Source of the DNA: Streptomyces toxytricini
GTDB lineage: Bacteria > Actinomycetota > Actinomycetes > Streptomycetales > Streptomycetaceae
Length of the DNA: 64,000 nt
Reading direction: 5' to 3'
Assembly: GCF_014649915.1 (NCBI RefSeq)
Contig: NZ_BMTY01000007.1
Coordinates: 124,001-188,000, forward strand
The position numbers and the translations under genes are program-made. This document shows positions 63,591 to 64,000 of the stretch, piece by piece (positions within the stretch are counted from its first letter, which is position 1; each line of letters begins with the position of its first letter). The notes below the pieces were generated by a model. It saw nothing but the letters and a program-made list of their open reading frames with translations, had not been told where the DNA came from and did not search any database.

Positions 63591-63620
63591 TTGACGGTTG
63601 GTCCAGACCTTTTCTACGCT
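63591..63620 (+). promoter_or_regulatory. strong vegetative promoter of the CBM2 exoenzyme gene
   Basis: TTGACG (-35, 63591-63596), 18-bp spacer, TACGCT (-10, 63615-63620). The -35 sits between two dre-like repeats, and the second repeat fills the spacer. Confidence 0.8.
63599..63610. promoter_or_regulatory. DasR-type (dre) site 2
   Basis: TGGTCCAGACCT, a direct repeat of site 1 at a 21-bp (two-turn) spacing, inside the promoter spacer. Confidence 0.7.
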
Positions 63621-63731
63621 CGCGACAACTGTGGTGAGCGTGCCGTGCCAGGGACGCTCACGGGCGGCGCAGGTCCCACCCCCGAGTCGCAGCCGGCCCC
63701 ACGGCCGCGACGGACCTACGGAGGAGCACCC

Positions 63732-64000
63732 TTGAGCACAGCACCCCCACCCCGCACCACCCGTCTGATGCGCAGGCTCGCCGCGTCCGTGGCCGCCTTC
63801 GCCGTGCCGGCCGCAGGGCTCGTGGCCCTGGCCGGCCCCGCGCAGGCCGCCGCGTCCGCGACGGCGACGTACACGAAGGTCTCGGACTGGGGCTCCGGCT
63901 TCGAGGGCAGGTGGACGGTGAAGAACACCGGCACCACCACCCTCACCGGCTGGACCGTCGAGTGGGACTTCCCCTCGGGCACCCGGGTCAACTCGGCCTG
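63732..64000 (+). CDS. secreted protein with N-terminal CBM2, probably chitinase (truncated by window end)
   Basis: 90 codons visible; continues past the window. A signal peptide (LMRRLAASVAAFAVPAAGLVALAGPAQAAA) leads into a family 2 carbohydrate-binding module (VSDWGSGFEGRWTVKNTGTTTLTGWTVEWDFPSG). Catalytic domain not visible. Two DasR-type sites at the promoter and synteny with SCO5376 suggest a GH18 chitinase. Start: TTG 63732 after GGAGGAG, or ATG 63768 in frame; TTG fits the Shine-Dalgarno better. Confidence 0.85.
   Translation, partial: MSTAPPPRTTRLMRRLAASVAAFAVPAAGLVALAGPAQAAASATATYTKVSDWGSGFEGRWTVKNTGTTTLTGWTVEWDFPSGTRVNSA

Overview
The window is chromosomal DNA of a Streptomyces or very close relative. 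The DNA is very GC-rich, GTG starts are frequent, ATGA/GTGA stop-start overlaps are common, many genes look leaderless, and Streptomyces-specific genes (scy, filP, DUF6230/DUF6114, the SCO5389 family) are present. From memory, the gene order follows S. coelicolor from about SCO5443 (glgE) down to about SCO5376 (chitinase). That synteny is recalled, not searched.

Layout. 0.8-8.5 kb: the GlgE alpha-glucan operon glgE-treS-mak-glgB. 8.5-10.3 kb: a thioredoxin gene with its MerR-type regulator, and a lone HTH regulator. 10.4-16.6 kb: lower glycolysis and acetate metabolism (pfkA divergent from pta-ackA-pyk). 17-19.7 kb: a secreted/membrane operon of unknown role (DUF6230, DUF6114 and a Pro/Ser-rich exported protein). 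20.3-25.1 kb: a thioredoxin-TPR protein, a TetR regulator, isobutyryl-CoA mutase icmA under a perfect palindrome, DUF3817 and MarR genes. 25.3-30.1 kb: a tip-growth polysaccharide locus (GH6 glucanase, copper-radical oxidase GlxA, synthase CslA). 30.5-34.2 kb: a thiamine-binding protein, DUF3817, three tandem AIM24-like proteins, MarR, and a 24-residue ribosomal protein bL37.

34.3-37.1 kb: meaB, thiolase and methylmalonyl-CoA epimerase. 37.2-42.9 kb: the coiled-coil polarity proteins Scy and FilP. 43-47.1 kb: two paralogous ABC exporter modules. 47-55 kb: a small zinc-finger-like protein, an LLM oxidoreductase, an SCO5389-family protein, the mismatch endonuclease NucS, a large ATPase with a STAS protein, hydroxybutyryl-CoA dehydrogenase and a PduO-type cobalamin adenosyltransferase. 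55-60.8 kb: an accessory island of a decayed IS481 transposase, a secreted S1 protease, a GH16 and a GH64 beta-1,3-glucanase, closed by a foldback MITE. 60.9-64 kb: a membrane protein, a two-component system, and the start of a CBM2-containing exoenzyme behind two DasR-type sites.

Links between genes. IcmA, MeaB, the epimerase, thiolase, HBD and the adenosyltransferase form a dispersed B12-dependent C4 acyl-CoA set. CslA/GlxA and Scy/FilP are all hyphal-tip proteins. The protease and the GH16 glucanase share an identical GAGAGCGCTCTC operator, with GH64 lying just downstream of GH16, which suggests a co-regulated lytic (possibly antifungal) exoenzyme set. I see no CRISPR array, prophage, rRNA or tRNA. 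I cannot point to a wholly new defence or biosynthetic system. The best novelty candidates are the bracketed lytic island, the DUF6230 operon, the relocated csl locus and several unassigned operators.
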